Below are positions 30,395-38,850 of a DNA stretch of 64,000 nt, piece by piece. A model generated the notes under the pieces. The model did no database searches and was not told the DNA's origin. It saw only the letters and a program-made list of their open reading frames with translations. The stretch comes from Bradyrhizobium sp. LMTR 3. Lineage in GTDB: Bacteria > Pseudomonadota > Alphaproteobacteria > Rhizobiales > Xanthobacteraceae. The position numbers were made by a program, and so were the translations under genes. Location: positions 62,001-126,000 of the forward strand of contig NZ_MAXC01000001.1 of NCBI RefSeq assembly GCF_001693485.1, read 5' to 3'. Every line of letters begins with the position of its first letter. The first letter of the stretch is position 1.

Positions 30395-31492
30395 ATGAGC
30401 GCATATGGACCGATGCCGCGATCGGCCTGGATATTCCCCGTGCTGGCGGTGCTGCTCTTTGCCGTGGCTACCGGCCTCGATATCGACTTTACACCATCGG
30501 CCGGCGGGTTCGTGTTTGCGGTGGTGCTGCTCGCAATCCTGTTCGGCACCGTGTTCGCCGCCGTGCATCATGCCGAGGTGATCGCCGAGCGAATCGGCGA
30601 GCCCTACGGCACGCTGCTATTGACGCTTGCGATCACCATCATCGAAGTCGCGCTGATCGCCACCATCATGCTCGGTGAAAAGCAGCAGCCGGCGCTGGCG
30701 CGCGACACCGTGTTTGCGGTGGTGATGATCGTGTGCAACGGCCTTGTCGGCCTCTGCATCTTCATTGGCGGCTTGCGCTATCGCGAGCAGGATTTTCAGG
30801 TCTCGGGCTCGAACCTTTATCTTAGCGTGCTGTTCGTGCTGGCGACCATCACGCTGATCATGCCGAACTACACGCTGACGGCGGCGGGGCCGATCTACTC
30901 GGCGGCCCAGCTCGGCTTCGTCAGCATCGTTACCCTGATCCTGTACGCCGTGTTTCTCTATACCCAGACCATCCGGCATCGTGATTACTTCATCAACGAG
31001 GCGGAAGGAAAGGCGGCTGACGAATCCCGACTGTCCAACCGGATGCTGGCGCTCAGCTTCGCGCTCTTGCTTGTATCGCTGTTGGCGGTGGTGCTGCTGG
31101 CCAAGAAATTTTCGGCGGTCGTCGATGCCGTGACCGCGATGATTGGTGCGCCGCTGGCGTTTGCGGGCGTCGTGGTGGCGCTCTTGATTCTGCTGCCGGA
31201 GAGCGTCGCGGCTGTCGGCGCCGCGCGCAGGAACGACCTGCAGAAAAGTATCAATCTCGCGCTCGGCTCTTCGCTCGCCACGATCGGGCTGACGGTGCCG
31301 GCGGTTGCCGTGGTTGCCTATACGCTCGACAAGCACCTGGTGCTCGGCCTCGATGCCCGCGAAATGGTGCTGTTGGTGCTGACCTTCGTCATCAGCATGC
31401 TCACCTTCGGCACCGGCCGCACCAACATCCTGTTCGGGCTCGTGCACATGCTGGTGTTCGCCGTGTTCCTGTTCATGGTATTCGTGCCGTAG
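30395..31492 (+). CDS. ChaA-like calcium/cation:proton antiporter
   Basis: A 365-residue integral membrane protein with about eleven helices. Two Ca/cation antiporter repeats are visible: an acidic membrane motif AITIIEVALIATIML in the N-terminal half, and LPESVAAVGAARRNDLQKSI with NLALGSSLATIGLTVP in the C-terminal half. The family exchanges Ca2+, Na+ or K+ for protons. The frame is open from 30176 inside the hydrolase gene, but the ATG at 30395 starts a proper N-terminus (MSAYGPMPRS) just after the hydrolase stop. Confidence 0.88.
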   Translation: MSAYGPMPRSAWIFPVLAVLLFAVATGLDIDFTPSAGGFVFAVVLLAILFGTVFAAVHHAEVIAERIGEPYGTLLLTLAITIIEVALIATIMLGEKQQPALARDTVFAVVMIVCNGLVGLCIFIGGLRYREQDFQVSGSNLYLSVLFVLATITLIMPNYTLTAAGPIYSAAQLGFVSIVTLILYAVFLYTQTIRHRDYFINEAEGKAADESRLSNRMLALSFALLLVSLLAVVLLAKKFSAVVDAVTAMIGAPLAFAGVVVALLILLPESVAAVGAARRNDLQKSINLALGSSLATIGLTVPAVAVVAYTLDKHLVLGLDAREMVLLVLTFVISMLTFGTGRTNILFGLVHMLVFAVFLFMVFVP

Positions 31493-31513
31493 TCCCACAG
31501 GAGTGAAGCTGAC

Positions 31514-31798
31514 ATGCTTGCCGCCAAATCCGATGTTCAGGTCGACACATCAGAAGTCCGCGTTACCGAGTGGCGGCTGGCGCCGGGCAGCGCCACCGGC
31601 CACCACACCCATGAAATGGATTACGTGATCGTGCCGGTGACCTCGGGCGAGATGACCATCGTCGCGCCGAACGGCGAACGCACCAAGGCGCAGCTCGCCT
31701 CCGGCAAATCCTATTTCCGGAAGGCCGGGGTCCAGCACGACGTGCTGAACGAGACCGCAAGCGAGATTGTGTTTCTGGAGGTCGAGCTGAAGCCCTGA
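31514..31798 (+). CDS. Cupin-domain protein
   Basis: A 94-residue single-domain cupin. The first metal motif is TGHHTHEMDYVIVPVTSGEM (two His, Glu-like acidic residue) and the second FRKAGVQHDVLNET (His). It is a small beta-barrel that may bind a metal and a small molecule; there is no evidence for a specific reaction. It lies 21 bases after the antiporter gene, with an AGGAG at 31499-31503 before the ATG at 31514, and ends the unit. Confidence 0.78.
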   Translation: MLAAKSDVQVDTSEVRVTEWRLAPGSATGHHTHEMDYVIVPVTSGEMTIVAPNGERTKAQLASGKSYFRKAGVQHDVLNETASEIVFLEVELKP

Positions 31799-32006
31799 CC
31801 GCTCCACCTCGGTTTTCAGGTTTGCTTCGCCGGGCAGGGACTACCCGTGCTGCGCTGTGGCCTGGAGAAGCAGGCCGTTTTGATCGACTCTAGCCCGTTT
31901 CGCTGGGCCTGCACGGGAACTGCTGAATTGCCACCGATCTGTCGCAGTTGATCCCTCAATGTGCCTCAAAGTTCCGGCAATTGGAGGGCCGCGGGGAGTG
32001 GCCGGA

Positions 32007-33056
32007 ATGCTGAATTACCTGAAGAAATTTGCGGTGGACATCTTCCCTTCGGTGGCCGCGACGGTCATCGGGGCGTACATCGTCAACCACTACATCGTGA
32101 CCAAGCCCAGCGCGGACGCTCCCGCGGCGGCGGCGTCGGCCGCCAATCCCGGCAAGCCTGAAGCCAAATCCGGTGCCAAGACGTCCGATACCAAGACGTC
32201 CGATACCAAGACTTCCGAGACCACGGCCGGCGTGAGCAACCTTCCGGCCGCAGACGTCAAGGCGAGGGGTATCTCCGAGAAGGCCATCATGGAGAAGACC
32301 GCTGCCGAACGGGCGGCGGCTGACAAGGCCCAAGCGAAAGCCGAAGAAAAGTCCGAAGCGAAGGCTGACGCAAAAGCCGATGCCAAATCCTCCGATTCCA
32401 AATCCTCCGATTCCAAGTCTTCCGATTCCAGGTCTCCCGATCCTAAGTCCGACGTAAAATCAGCCGAGAACCCGGCCGACGCTGCCAGCAATCCGGCCGA
32501 CCAGCGCCGTCATGCAGCGCTGCCGCGCGAAAAGGAAAAGATCAGGGTCGTCCTGCCGTCGCCCGTGCAGCCTGTTGCGTCCCAGGCCACTCCGGTTGCG
32601 GCGGCTGCGCCGGCCGCCCCGGTCGAGACTGCGGTTACTCCGGATGAACGGCGCGATGCCAACGATCTGGCGCGCGCCGCGATCGAACGCCTGCGCGCCA
32701 ACGGCGAGACGTCTCCGCGCTCCCCCGAGACGGCCCGCGCGCCCGAAGCACCCAGGGTCGCAAATGCGCCTGCTGCCGTGAATGCGCCCGCGCTTCGTCC
32801 GCTGCCGCCGCCGGTCATGGTCTCGGGCTCACCCGCTGGCGAACCCCATGGTCAGGCTTCGCCGCAGGCACGGCCGCCTTTTGCTGAGGCCACCGACCCG
32901 AACCGCCCAGTCCCGCCCGCCGAAATTCCGGTCTCGCGCCCGCTCGATCTGCGTGCCGAAGTTGCGGAGCCTTCCGTCCGCGAACGCGCCACGGCGGCTG
33001 CCGAGGACGCGCTGTCGACCGCCAAGTCGATCTTCCACGCGGTGCTGCCGAAATAG
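32007..33056 (+). CDS. Membrane-anchored low-complexity protein
   Basis: A 349-residue protein I do not recognise as a family. One transmembrane helix near the N-terminus (VDIFPSVAATVIGAYIVNHY) is followed by a long Ala/Lys/Ser/Pro-rich region without hydrophobic segments, likely extracytoplasmic and disordered. Two sets of 15-base DNA tandem repeats encode TSDTK and SSDSK pentapeptides. The C-terminal part is proline-rich and ends with a short helix EDALSTAKSIFHAVLPK. The ATG at 32007 follows GGGGAG (31992-31997), so the earlier open frame from 31959 is not used. It is flanked by a palindromic repeat element. Confidence 0.65.
   Translation: MLNYLKKFAVDIFPSVAATVIGAYIVNHYIVTKPSADAPAAAASAANPGKPEAKSGAKTSDTKTSDTKTSETTAGVSNLPAADVKARGISEKAIMEKTAAERAAADKAQAKAEEKSEAKADAKADAKSSDSKSSDSKSSDSRSPDPKSDVKSAENPADAASNPADQRRHAALPREKEKIRVVLPSPVQPVASQATPVAAAAPAAPVETAVTPDERRDANDLARAAIERLRANGETSPRSPETARAPEAPRVANAPAAVNAPALRPLPPPVMVSGSPAGEPHGQASPQARPPFAEATDPNRPVPPAEIPVSRPLDLRAEVAEPSVRERATAAAEDALSTAKSIFHAVLPK
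32181..32210 (+). repeat. Tandem 15-base repeat encoding TSDTK
   Basis: Two identical units ACGTCCGATACCAAG, followed by a degenerate third (ACTTCCGAG..), in the coding sequence of the low-complexity membrane protein. The length is a multiple of three, so unit gain or loss keeps frame. Confidence 0.85.
32385..32444 (+). repeat. Tandem 15-base repeat encoding SSDSK
   Basis: Four units: AAATCCTCCGATTCC twice exactly, then AAGTCTTCCGATTCC and a degenerate AGGTCTCCCGATCCT. It lies in the same gene as the TSDTK repeat and is also in-frame, so the Ser/Asp-rich spacer can change length by slippage. Confidence 0.85.
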
Positions 33057-33082
33057 TCTGCGGTCTTCGACAGAAAGCGTCC

Positions 33083-33182
33083 AGATCATGATGCGATTTC
33101 GTAGAATCGCATCATGATCTCATCTTTTTGTTGAGCATGATCTTTTCGGAAAACCGCTTCACACTTTTCCGGATCATGCTCT
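33083..33182. repeat. Dispersed GAGCATGATC-type palindromic element
   Basis: It begins with a perfect 16-base stem (33083-33098 with 33105-33120, arms AGATCATGATGCGATT) and a 6-base loop. It then has GAGCATGATC with an inverted GATCATGCTC end, enclosing TTTTCGGAAAACCGCTTC and CACACTTTTCC. I recognise the second half as an interspersed repeat common in Bradyrhizobium and relatives. It lies between convergent genes and may act as a bidirectional transcript end. Confidence 0.75.
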
Positions 33183-33825
33183 AGCCGCCGGTGCGGGCGA
33201 GCCCGCTTCGGGCGGCGTCGTCCTTGGGCCGGAGCGCCAGCGCACGGCTGTAGGATGTGAACGCCTTGGCCTTGTCGCCCAGGCGCTCATAGGTGATGCC
33301 GCGCGCCGACCAGGCTTGCGCGCTGTTGGGATCGGCCTGCACCGCCTCGTCGAGATCGGAAGCGGCTTCCTTTGCCTTGTCGATGGCGAGGTAGCTGGTC
33401 GCCCGCGCCAGCAGCGGATCGACCCGTTGCGGCGTCAGGCCATTGGCCGCGGTGAAATCGGCAATCGCCTGCTCATGCTGCTTGTCGGCCTGATGGATCA
33501 GGCCGCGGCCGTACAGCGCCTGCACGTTGTAGGGATCGAGTGCGAGCGCGCGGTCGAATTCCGCGAGCGCTTCCTCGGCCTTGCCGGATTTGGCGAGCGT
33601 CTGGCCGCGCGTTGCGTGGCCCTGGGCATCGCCGACGCTTTGTCCGCTGATCGTGCCGGTCGGTTGCCGTTCGACGGCCTGCGGCTTTTCCCTATCCGAT
33701 CCCCACGATCCCAGGTCGAACGAACAGCCGCCGAGGGGCAGGGTGAGAACGATCGCGAGCAGCACGATGGATGCGGCCGTGAAGCGCGAAGCGCAGGGAA
33801 GTGTATTGCAGTCAGTAACGGCCAT
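33181..33825 (-). CDS. TPR-repeat lipoprotein
   Basis: About 214 residues. The lipobox LPLGGC follows a hydrophobic signal (TAASIVLLAIVLTLPLGG), so the mature protein is lipid-anchored. Three to four tetratricopeptide repeats follow: ATRGQTLAKSGKAEEALAEF, ALYGRGLIHQADKQHEQAIA, ARATSYLAIDKAKEAASDLD and AWSARGITYERLGDKAKAFT. TPRs suggest a protein-interaction role in the envelope. The frame opens at 33885, but the Met at 33825 (MAVTDCNTL) gives a lipoprotein signal of normal length; the start is uncertain. Its stop (TAG, 33181-33183) abuts the repeat element. Confidence 0.8.
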   Translation of the reverse strand: MAVTDCNTLPCASRFTAASIVLLAIVLTLPLGGCSFDLGSWGSDREKPQAVERQPTGTISGQSVGDAQGHATRGQTLAKSGKAEEALAEFDRALALDPYNVQALYGRGLIHQADKQHEQAIADFTAANGLTPQRVDPLLARATSYLAIDKAKEAASDLDEAVQADPNSAQAWSARGITYERLGDKAKAFTSYSRALALRPKDDAARSGLARTGG

Positions 33826-33991
33826 GCGGCGGAATACTCGCGCGTCGAACATGGCATAGGTAACCCGATGGCTCGCAAAATGCATCGGTCAAAATGGCCG
33901 CAACGGCGTCGACGGCGATGTGGGTGATCGAGCAGCGAGAGCGCCGATTTTCCGGCGCGTCCGAATTCTGAGGAACAAGATCGCGAAAAAC

Positions 33992-34019
33992 AAAACGCGG
34001 ACCCAAGGCCCGCGTTTTT
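33992..34019. terminator. Rho-independent terminator of rpsU (bidirectional form)
   Basis: AAAACGCGGACC (33992-34003) pairs with GGCCCGCGTTTT (34007-34018), with one G:T-type mismatch, around a 3-base loop. On the minus strand the stem is followed by GTTTTT, about 20 bases after the rpsU stop. T-runs flank both sides, so it may also end transcripts from the opposite direction. Confidence 0.8.
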
Positions 34020-34040
34020 CATTCAAATCCAGCGAACTGC

Positions 34041-34343
34041 TTAGCGCGGTCCGCGCGGACCTGCGCCCGGGCCACGGCCGCCAGCGCCACCACGGTCGCC
34101 ACCGGGACCGGCGCCGAACACCGGCTTGGGCTTCATCGGCAGCAAGCCTTCACGCTGCAGCTTCTTGCGGGCCAGCTTGCGTGCGCGGCGCACGGCTTCG
34201 GCCTTTTCACGGGCCTTCTTCTCGGACGGCTTTTCGTAATGGCCGCGGAGCTTCATCTCGCGGAAGATACCCTCTCGCTGCATCTTTTTCTTCAGCGCCT
34301 TGAGGGCTTGATCGACATTGTTATCGCGGACGAGAACCTGCAC
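34041..34343 (-). CDS. rpsU: 30S ribosomal protein S21
   Basis: A small-subunit ribosomal protein important for translation initiation. It begins [20 protein letters not shown] and carries the S21 core [20 protein letters not shown] with basic helices after it. The family is usually about 70 residues; here 100, because of a C-terminal Gly/Arg/Pro tail ([20 protein letters not shown]) typical of rhizobial S21. The ATG at 34343 is preceded on its strand by AAAGAGG. It is monocistronic with a strong terminator downstream. Confidence 0.95.
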   Translation of the reverse strand: MQVLVRDNNVDQALKALKKKMQREGIFREMKLRGHYEKPSEKKAREKAEAVRRARKLARKKLQREGLLPMKPKPVFGAGPGGDRGGAGGRGPGAGPRGPR

Positions 34344-34587
34344 GCGGCATCCTCTTTCAATTGATCGGATAGGAATTCTGGTAAAGCGAAGGGCCGGCGA
34401 AAGGCCTGGTCCTCAACCCTGAGCGCGGGCATGTAGCAGACAAAACCGCAGATGTCCACCTGAGAAGGCGGTTTCCGGCCCCGGAAAGCTGCGAAAATCG
34501 GCTGATACGAGCCCGTTTCCTCAAATAACGAGCCCTTCACGGGCCCTCCCTAACATCCAGCAGCGCAAAAACATGCGGGAGGCGAGT

Positions 34588-35310
34588 ATGAATACCAAAA
34601 AATATACCGCTGAAGCGATCGGCACGTTTTGGCTCACTTTTGCGGGATGCGGCAGCGCGGTCATCGCCGCCGGTTTTCCGGAGGTCGGTATAGGCCTGGT
34701 CGGTGTGTCCCTGGCATTCGGCCTGAGCGTCGTGACCATGGCCTATGCGATCGGCCACATCTCCGGCTGTCATCTCAATCCCGCCGTCACGATCGGCCTC
34801 GCGGCCGGCGGACGGTTTCCGGCGCAGCAGATCGTTCCTTACGTGATCGCGCAGGTGATCGGTGCCGTCGCTGCCGCGGCGTTGCTCTATGTGATCGCAA
34901 GCGGCGCGCCCGGCTTCGATCTGGCCAAGGGCTTTGCCTCCAACGGCTATGACGCGCATTCCCCTGGTCAGTACGGCATGGTGGCCTGCTTCATCACCGA
35001 AGTGGTGATGACCATGATGTTCCTGTTCATCATCATGGGCGCCACCCACGGCAAGGCGCCTGCCGGCTTTGCGCCGCTCGCCATCGGATTGGCGCTGGTG
35101 ATGATCCATCTCGTGAGTATCCCCGTCACCAACACGTCGGTGAATCCCGCGCGCAGCACCGGGCCCGCGCTGTTCGTCGGCGGCTGGGCGCTGGCGCAGC
35201 TCTGGCTGTTCTGGGTGGCGCCCTTGATCGGCGGTGCGCTCGGCGGCGCGATCTATCGCTGGCTTAGCGAGGAGCCGGCCGGCGTCGTGGAAGGCTTGAA
35301 GACCGCCTGA
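34588..35310 (+). CDS. aqpZ: Aquaporin Z-type water channel
   Basis: A 240-residue major intrinsic protein with six membrane helices. The two NPA boxes are [11 protein letters not shown] and [10 protein letters not shown]. The selectivity filter contains the His of MIHLVSI and the Arg after the second NPA, the pattern of water-selective AqpZ rather than glycerol facilitators. The ATG at 34588 follows GGGAGG (34577-34582); the frame opens at 34573. The 34344-34587 stretch upstream holds no gene I can support. A MITE-like element follows downstream. Confidence 0.93.
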   Translation: MNTKKYTAEAIGTFWLTFAGCGSAVIAAGFPEVGIGLVGVSLAFGLSVVTMAYAIGHISGCHLNPAVTIGLAAGGRFPAQQIVPYVIAQVIGAVAAAALLYVIASGAPGFDLAKGFASNGYDAHSPGQYGMVACFITEVVMTMMFLFIIMGATHGKAPAGFAPLAIGLALVMIHLVSIPVTNTSVNPARSTGPALFVGGWALAQLWLFWVAPLIGGALGGAIYRWLSEEPAGVVEGLKTA

Positions 35311-35378
35311 TCTGCGGTCTCGCTCAATGGCGGTACGGCTTGCTCCTGGTCATTCGTCAGGGACGCATGGCGGAAGGG

Positions 35379-35568
35379 TTCCCTCCCCCCCCTTGCGGGG
35401 GAGGGTTAGGGAGAGGGGTGCCGCTTGCTCTGCTGCAAGACGAAGCGCGGCACGAGGTTCTCATGTGCGCGCAGCTTGCAATGGTTTGATGCAGGTTGGC
35501 CTGATCTCTTCGTTCGAGTGCGCGGCTACCCCTCTCCCCAACCCTCCCCCGCAAGGGGGGAGGGAGCC
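35379..35568. repeat. MITE-like element with GC-rich terminal inverted repeats
   Basis: About 190 bases. The left end CCCTCCCCCCCTTGCGGGGG with AGGGTTAGGGAGAGGGG is inverted at the right end as CCCCTCTCCCCAACCCTCCC with CCGCAAGGGGGGAGGG. The internal sequence has no gene. It occupies most of the 35311-35623 gap between convergent aqpZ and purK. The long imperfect inverted ends suggest a non-autonomous mobile or palindromic repeat unit. Confidence 0.75.
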
Positions 35569-35623
35569 TGATGAGCGTGCTCACCTCACATTGGGTTATG
35601 GCTCGCCGCAAATACGGCGAGCG

Positions 35624-36727
35624 TTATTTCTTGCTTGCCGGGATAACCTCAGTGACATGGCCCATCTTGCGGCCCGGCCGCGGTGTGCCCTTGCCGTAGA
35701 GATGAACCGTGGCGCCGGGAACCGTCAGCCACTGCTCATAATCGAGGATATCGTCGCCGATCAGGTTGGTCATGGTGACCTGGCCGTGACGAACCGGCTT
35801 GCCGAGCGGCCAGCCGGCAATTGCCCGGATGTGCTGCTCGAACTGGGAAATCGAGGCGCCGTCCAGCGTCCAGTGTCCGGAATTATGCACCCGCGGCGCG
35901 ATCTCGTTGACCAACACGTGCGGTCCGCCGTTTCCGGCAACGACGAACAGCTCGACCGCGAGCACGCCGACATAGTCGAGCGCATGGGCGATTTTCTCGG
36001 CAACGGCTCGCGCCTGTGCGGCCAGTTCATCCGATATCGCGGCCGGCACGCGCGAGAATTTCAGGATGTGATCGCGATGCTCGTTTTCGGTGACGTCGTA
36101 GCATTCGACATGGCCATCCGCCGATCGCGCGGCGATCACGGAGATCTCGTGCTCGAATGGAACGAAGGCTTCGAGGATCGCGGATTTGGTGCCGAGCTCT
36201 TCCCAAATGCGGATGGGGTCGTCGCCCTCACGAATGATCGCCTGGCCCTTGCCGTCATAGCCGAAGCGGCGGGTCTTGATCACGGCGGGAAGGCCGATGC
36301 GGGCAATGGCGCTCTGCAGGGTTTCCACCGACGACACGTCGGCATAGTCGGCGGTGTCGATGCCGAGCCGCTTGACGAAATTTTTCTCGATCAGCCGGTC
36401 CTGCGTGGTTTCGAGGATTTTCTGCGCCGGCAATACCGGACGGCGCGCCGCCAGCACCATGGCGGTGGCGGCCGGCACGTTCTCGAATTCATAGGTGATG
36501 ACGTCGACATCGTTGGCAAACAACTCGAGCGCCTCGACGTCGGCATATTCGGCGCAGGTTGCGTTCAGCACCACGTCGAAGGCGGGCGAGTCCGGGTCCG
36601 GCGAAAACACCTGGCATTTGAGGCCGAGGCGCGCCGCGGCCATGGCCAGCATCCGGCCCAATTGTCCGCCGCCGAGAATTCCGATGGTGTCGCCCGGCTT
36701 CAGCTTCACCTTGTCTGAAACCGTCAC
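35624..36727 (-). CDS. purK: 5-(carboxyamino)imidazole ribonucleotide synthase PurK
   Basis: ATP-grasp enzyme that carboxylates aminoimidazole ribonucleotide with bicarbonate in purine synthesis. It opens [34 protein letters not shown] is the ATP-grasp loop, [20 protein letters not shown] the metal-binding region and [13 protein letters not shown] the PurK signature. It has 367 residues, normal length. The start is a GTG at 36727 overlapping the purE stop (GTGA), so the pair is coupled. Confidence 0.95.
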   Translation of the reverse strand: MTVSDKVKLKPGDTIGILGGGQLGRMLAMAAARLGLKCQVFSPDPDSPAFDVVLNATCAEYADVEALELFANDVDVITYEFENVPAATAMVLAARRPVLPAQKILETTQDRLIEKNFVKRLGIDTADYADVSSVETLQSAIARIGLPAVIKTRRFGYDGKGQAIIREGDDPIRIWEELGTKSAILEAFVPFEHEISVIAARSADGHVECYDVTENEHRDHILKFSRVPAAISDELAAQARAVAEKIAHALDYVGVLAVELFVVAGNGGPHVLVNEIAPRVHNSGHWTLDGASISQFEQHIRAIAGWPLGKPVRHGQVTMTNLIGDDILDYEQWLTVPGATVHLYGKGTPRPGRKMGHVTEVIPASKK

Positions 36728-37212
36728 GCTGAACCCTCCGGGCGCTCCTTGACCGCGTCCGTCTGCTGCTTGCGCCAGGCGGCCAACCGCGTTGCCAGTG
36801 CCGGGTCATTCAGCGCGAGCACGCTTGCCGCGAGCAGCGCGGCGTTGATGGCGCCGGCCTTGCCGATCGCCAGCGCGCCTACGGGAACGCCGGCCGGCAT
36901 CTGCACGATCGAGTACAGCGAATCGACCCCCGACAGTGCCTTGGATTCGACGGGAACGCCGAACACGGGGAGTTCCGTCAATGCCGCCGCCATGCCGGGC
37001 AGGTGCGCCGCACCACCGGCGCCGGCAATGATGACCTTGAAACCTTGAGCCTTGGCGCCCTTGGCGAAGGCGAACAGCCGGTCCGGGGTCCGATGGGCCG
37101 AGACGATGCGCTTTTCGCAGTCGATCCCGAGCGCCGCCAACGTCTCGGCGGCATGGCGCATGGTCTCCCAGTCGGACTGGCTGCCCATAATGATGGCGAT
37201 CGGTGTGGTCAT
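36724..37212 (-). CDS. purE: N5-carboxyaminoimidazole ribonucleotide mutase PurE
   Basis: Converts N5-CAIR to CAIR, the step after PurK. It has 162 residues. [15 protein letters not shown] is the substrate loop, SAHRTPDRL holds the catalytic His and [16 protein letters not shown] is the class I PurE glycine-rich segment. The ATG at 37212 begins [11 protein letters not shown]. It is the first gene of the purEK operon and is divergent from the diguanylate cyclase gene at 37364; the 151-base gap should hold both promoters. Confidence 0.95.
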   Translation of the reverse strand: MTTPIAIIMGSQSDWETMRHAAETLAALGIDCEKRIVSAHRTPDRLFAFAKGAKAQGFKVIIAGAGGAAHLPGMAAALTELPVFGVPVESKALSGVDSLYSIVQMPAGVPVGALAIGKAGAINAALLAASVLALNDPALATRLAAWRKQQTDAVKERPEGSA

Positions 37213-37363
37213 CTCGTCAATTCTGTTTGGGAATCCAGAAGCATAAGCCGATTATAGGGTCGGCCCGGGGGTCATCCAAGGCGTGGCAAGGGATCAGGAA
37301 TGGACTATCCTGTCTTGGTGAATCCCGGCAAGCCTTCATAAGCGTGCCTGCACAGGGAAGGCC

Positions 37364-38050
37364 ATGAAGAAGAAAACCAGGGCGACCGCCTCCAGGGCCG
37401 GAAAACGCCCTAAAAACGCGGCTTCCGGGCGAAAATCCGCACCACGGCGATCGCCGCCGCCAGCATCCCGGCCGCCGGCAGCGTCCAACGAGACCAAGGC
37501 GACGATTCGCCGGCTGAAAGCGCAGCTCGCCCGGACTCAGGCGCAGATCGAGGAACTTCAGGCCTCCGCCGATACCGACTTCCTGTTGGGCATCCCGAAC
37601 CGGCGCGGTTTCGAGCGCGAGCTCAATCGCGCGATCGCCTATATGAAGCGCTATCGCGCCTGCGGTGCCCTGGTCGTGCTCGACGTCGATCGGCTGAAGC
37701 CGATCAACGACGCCTTCGGACATGCCGCGGGCGACCAGGTGCTCAAGGCCATTGCCGCGGCGCTGCTGGCGCAGGTGCGCTCTTCCGACATGGTGGGCCG
37801 GCTCGGCGGCGACGAGTTCGCGCTGCTGTTGTGGAATCTCAGCGAGACCGACGCTAGGGCCAAGGCGGCCGCGCTGGAGGAGGCGATCGATCGCCTCAGC
37901 TTCGTGTTCGATGGCCGCACCATTACCGCGGGCGCCTCCGCGGGCGTCTCTGTGCTCGATACCCACTCCGAAGCCGGCCGCGCGCTGGAAGCGGCCGACA
38001 GCGCCATGTATGTGCGCAAGGCGCTGCGGCGGCATGAGGCGAAGGCGTAG
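37364..38050 (+). CDS. GGDEF-domain diguanylate cyclase
   Basis: A 228-residue soluble protein likely to make cyclic di-GMP. The first 45 residues are Lys/Arg/Pro-rich and probably disordered. A short coiled coil (TKATIRRLKAQLARTQAQIE) leads into the GGDEF domain (about 65-225). The active loop RLGGDEF is intact at about 148-152, and RSSD, five residues before it, is a product-inhibition I-site. The entry motif TDFLLGIPNRRGFE replaces the usual DxLTGLPNR. There is no sensor domain, so control probably runs through the coiled coil or expression. Confidence 0.88.
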   Translation: MKKKTRATASRAGKRPKNAASGRKSAPRRSPPPASRPPAASNETKATIRRLKAQLARTQAQIEELQASADTDFLLGIPNRRGFERELNRAIAYMKRYRACGALVVLDVDRLKPINDAFGHAAGDQVLKAIAAALLAQVRSSDMVGRLGGDEFALLLWNLSETDARAKAAALEEAIDRLSFVFDGRTITAGASAGVSVLDTHSEAGRALEAADSAMYVRKALRRHEAKA

Positions 38051-38134
38051 AGTGGGCAAAGGCGCGCTTCGCGCCGTGCCCACCAACGGACAAGCGTTGA
38101 AGAATGTGGTGGGCAGCTTGCGCTTTGCCCACCC
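38051..38134. repeat. Palindromic TGGGCAAAG element
   Basis: AGTGGGCAAAGGCGCGCTTC at the left and GCTTGCGCTTTGCCCACC at the right are inverted copies around internal GTGCCCACCAACGG and GTGGTGGGCAG. It sits between the cyclase gene and the convergent small gene ending at 38159. Confidence 0.65.
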
Positions 38135-38158
38135 GACAAATTCCAATCAACGATCTGG

Positions 38159-38410
38159 CTAAAGCTCGCTGAGATCGTCCGGCACGTTGCCGAACTTGCG
38201 CAGCAGTTTCGCGTCGCCGAATTCACCCATCATGGGATCGCCGCTGCGGCTGAAGGCGACGGCGCCGATGCTGCCGGCCATTCGCGACATCGTTTCGGCG
38301 CGCCGCAACGCGGTGGTCGGGCTTTGGCATTCTTCCGCGGCGCCCGCCACCGGCGAGCCGCTATCGTCCTGCAGGAATGGCATTGCGACGTAATAGGTGA
38401 CATCGGCCAT
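38159..38410 (-). CDS. Small uncharacterised protein downstream of a LexA-type box gene
   Basis: An 83-residue protein beginning MADVTYYVAMPFLQDDSGSP. I do not recognise the family. It contains a helix with several Arg (TTALRRAETMSRMAGSIGAV) and a C-terminal GEFGDAKLLRKFGNVPDDLSE. The frame opens at 38476, but the ATG at 38410 follows the 68-residue gene by 28 bases and gives the cleaner N-terminus. It is probably cotranscribed with that gene, so any SOS control would include it. Confidence 0.65.
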   Translation of the reverse strand: MADVTYYVAMPFLQDDSGSPVAGAAEECQSPTTALRRAETMSRMAGSIGAVAFSRSGDPMMGEFGDAKLLRKFGNVPDDLSEL

Positions 38411-38438
38411 TGTATCGCTCCAGTGTGATCGCTCCAGA

Positions 38439-38645
38439 TCAGGCCGCGTTGCTACTCGCACGTTTGGCCGGCACACAGCCGGCTGCTATCGTGGCCTGCA
38501 GCTCCTCCAGTTCGATTTCCAGATACTCGTTCGCCATGATCAGCGCCTTGATGGTCGAGCGCAGATTGCCGTCGCACATCGCAATTGCCTGATCGCAGGC
38601 CTGCTCGTAACGGTTGTTGTCGGACAGGGGCGGTGGAACGGACAT
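38439..38645 (-). CDS. Small helical protein with a LexA-type box upstream
   Basis: A 68-residue protein: MSVPPPLSDNNRYEQACDQA, then IAMCDGNLRSTIKALIMANE and a helix YLEIELEELQATI. I recognise no domain. It is largely helical, with two Cys in the first half. The ATG at 38645 follows GGGAG by 7 bases. A GTTC-N7-GTTC box lies 35-49 bases upstream, where LexA would block transcription, so DNA-damage induction is a reasonable inference. The gene downstream (38410) appears to be in the same operon. Confidence 0.65.
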   Translation of the reverse strand: MSVPPPLSDNNRYEQACDQAIAMCDGNLRSTIKALIMANEYLEIELEELQATIAAGCVPAKRASSNAA

Positions 38646-38679
38646 GGCTGGGCTCCCGAGGCTGGCGGCAGGAGGATAT

Positions 38680-38694
38680 GTTCTCTTTTTGTTC
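38680..38694. promoter_or_regulatory. LexA (SOS) box candidate, GTTC-N7-GTTC
   Basis: GTTCTCTTTTTGTTC matches exactly the alphaproteobacterial LexA direct repeat GTTC-N7-GTTC. It sits 35 bases upstream of the 68-residue gene on the minus strand. An eight-base match can occur by chance about once or twice in 64 kb, so the promoter position is what gives it weight. Confidence 0.6.
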
Positions 38695-38850
38695 TGGTGA
38701 AGTCAAGCCGCATCCACCAGCCGGAGGCCTGTTTTTTCGCTGGCGCCAAGCCCATCGAGCCGTCGTGGGTGTGGATGTCGGGGAAAAGGACTTGCCGAAA
38801 GGCGTACGGTTTTTGCGCGGCGAACCAGCGGAGCGCAGCAAGCGCAACGA

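Noticed and set aside
28033..30549. An 838-codon open frame on the minus strand
   Set aside because: It lies opposite pntB and the hydrolase gene, is rich in Arg/His/Asp with no domain, and is the usual GC-rich antisense shadow.
32181..32444. CRISPR-like repeats
   Set aside because: Units are 15 bases, contiguous without spacers and in frame within a coding gene.
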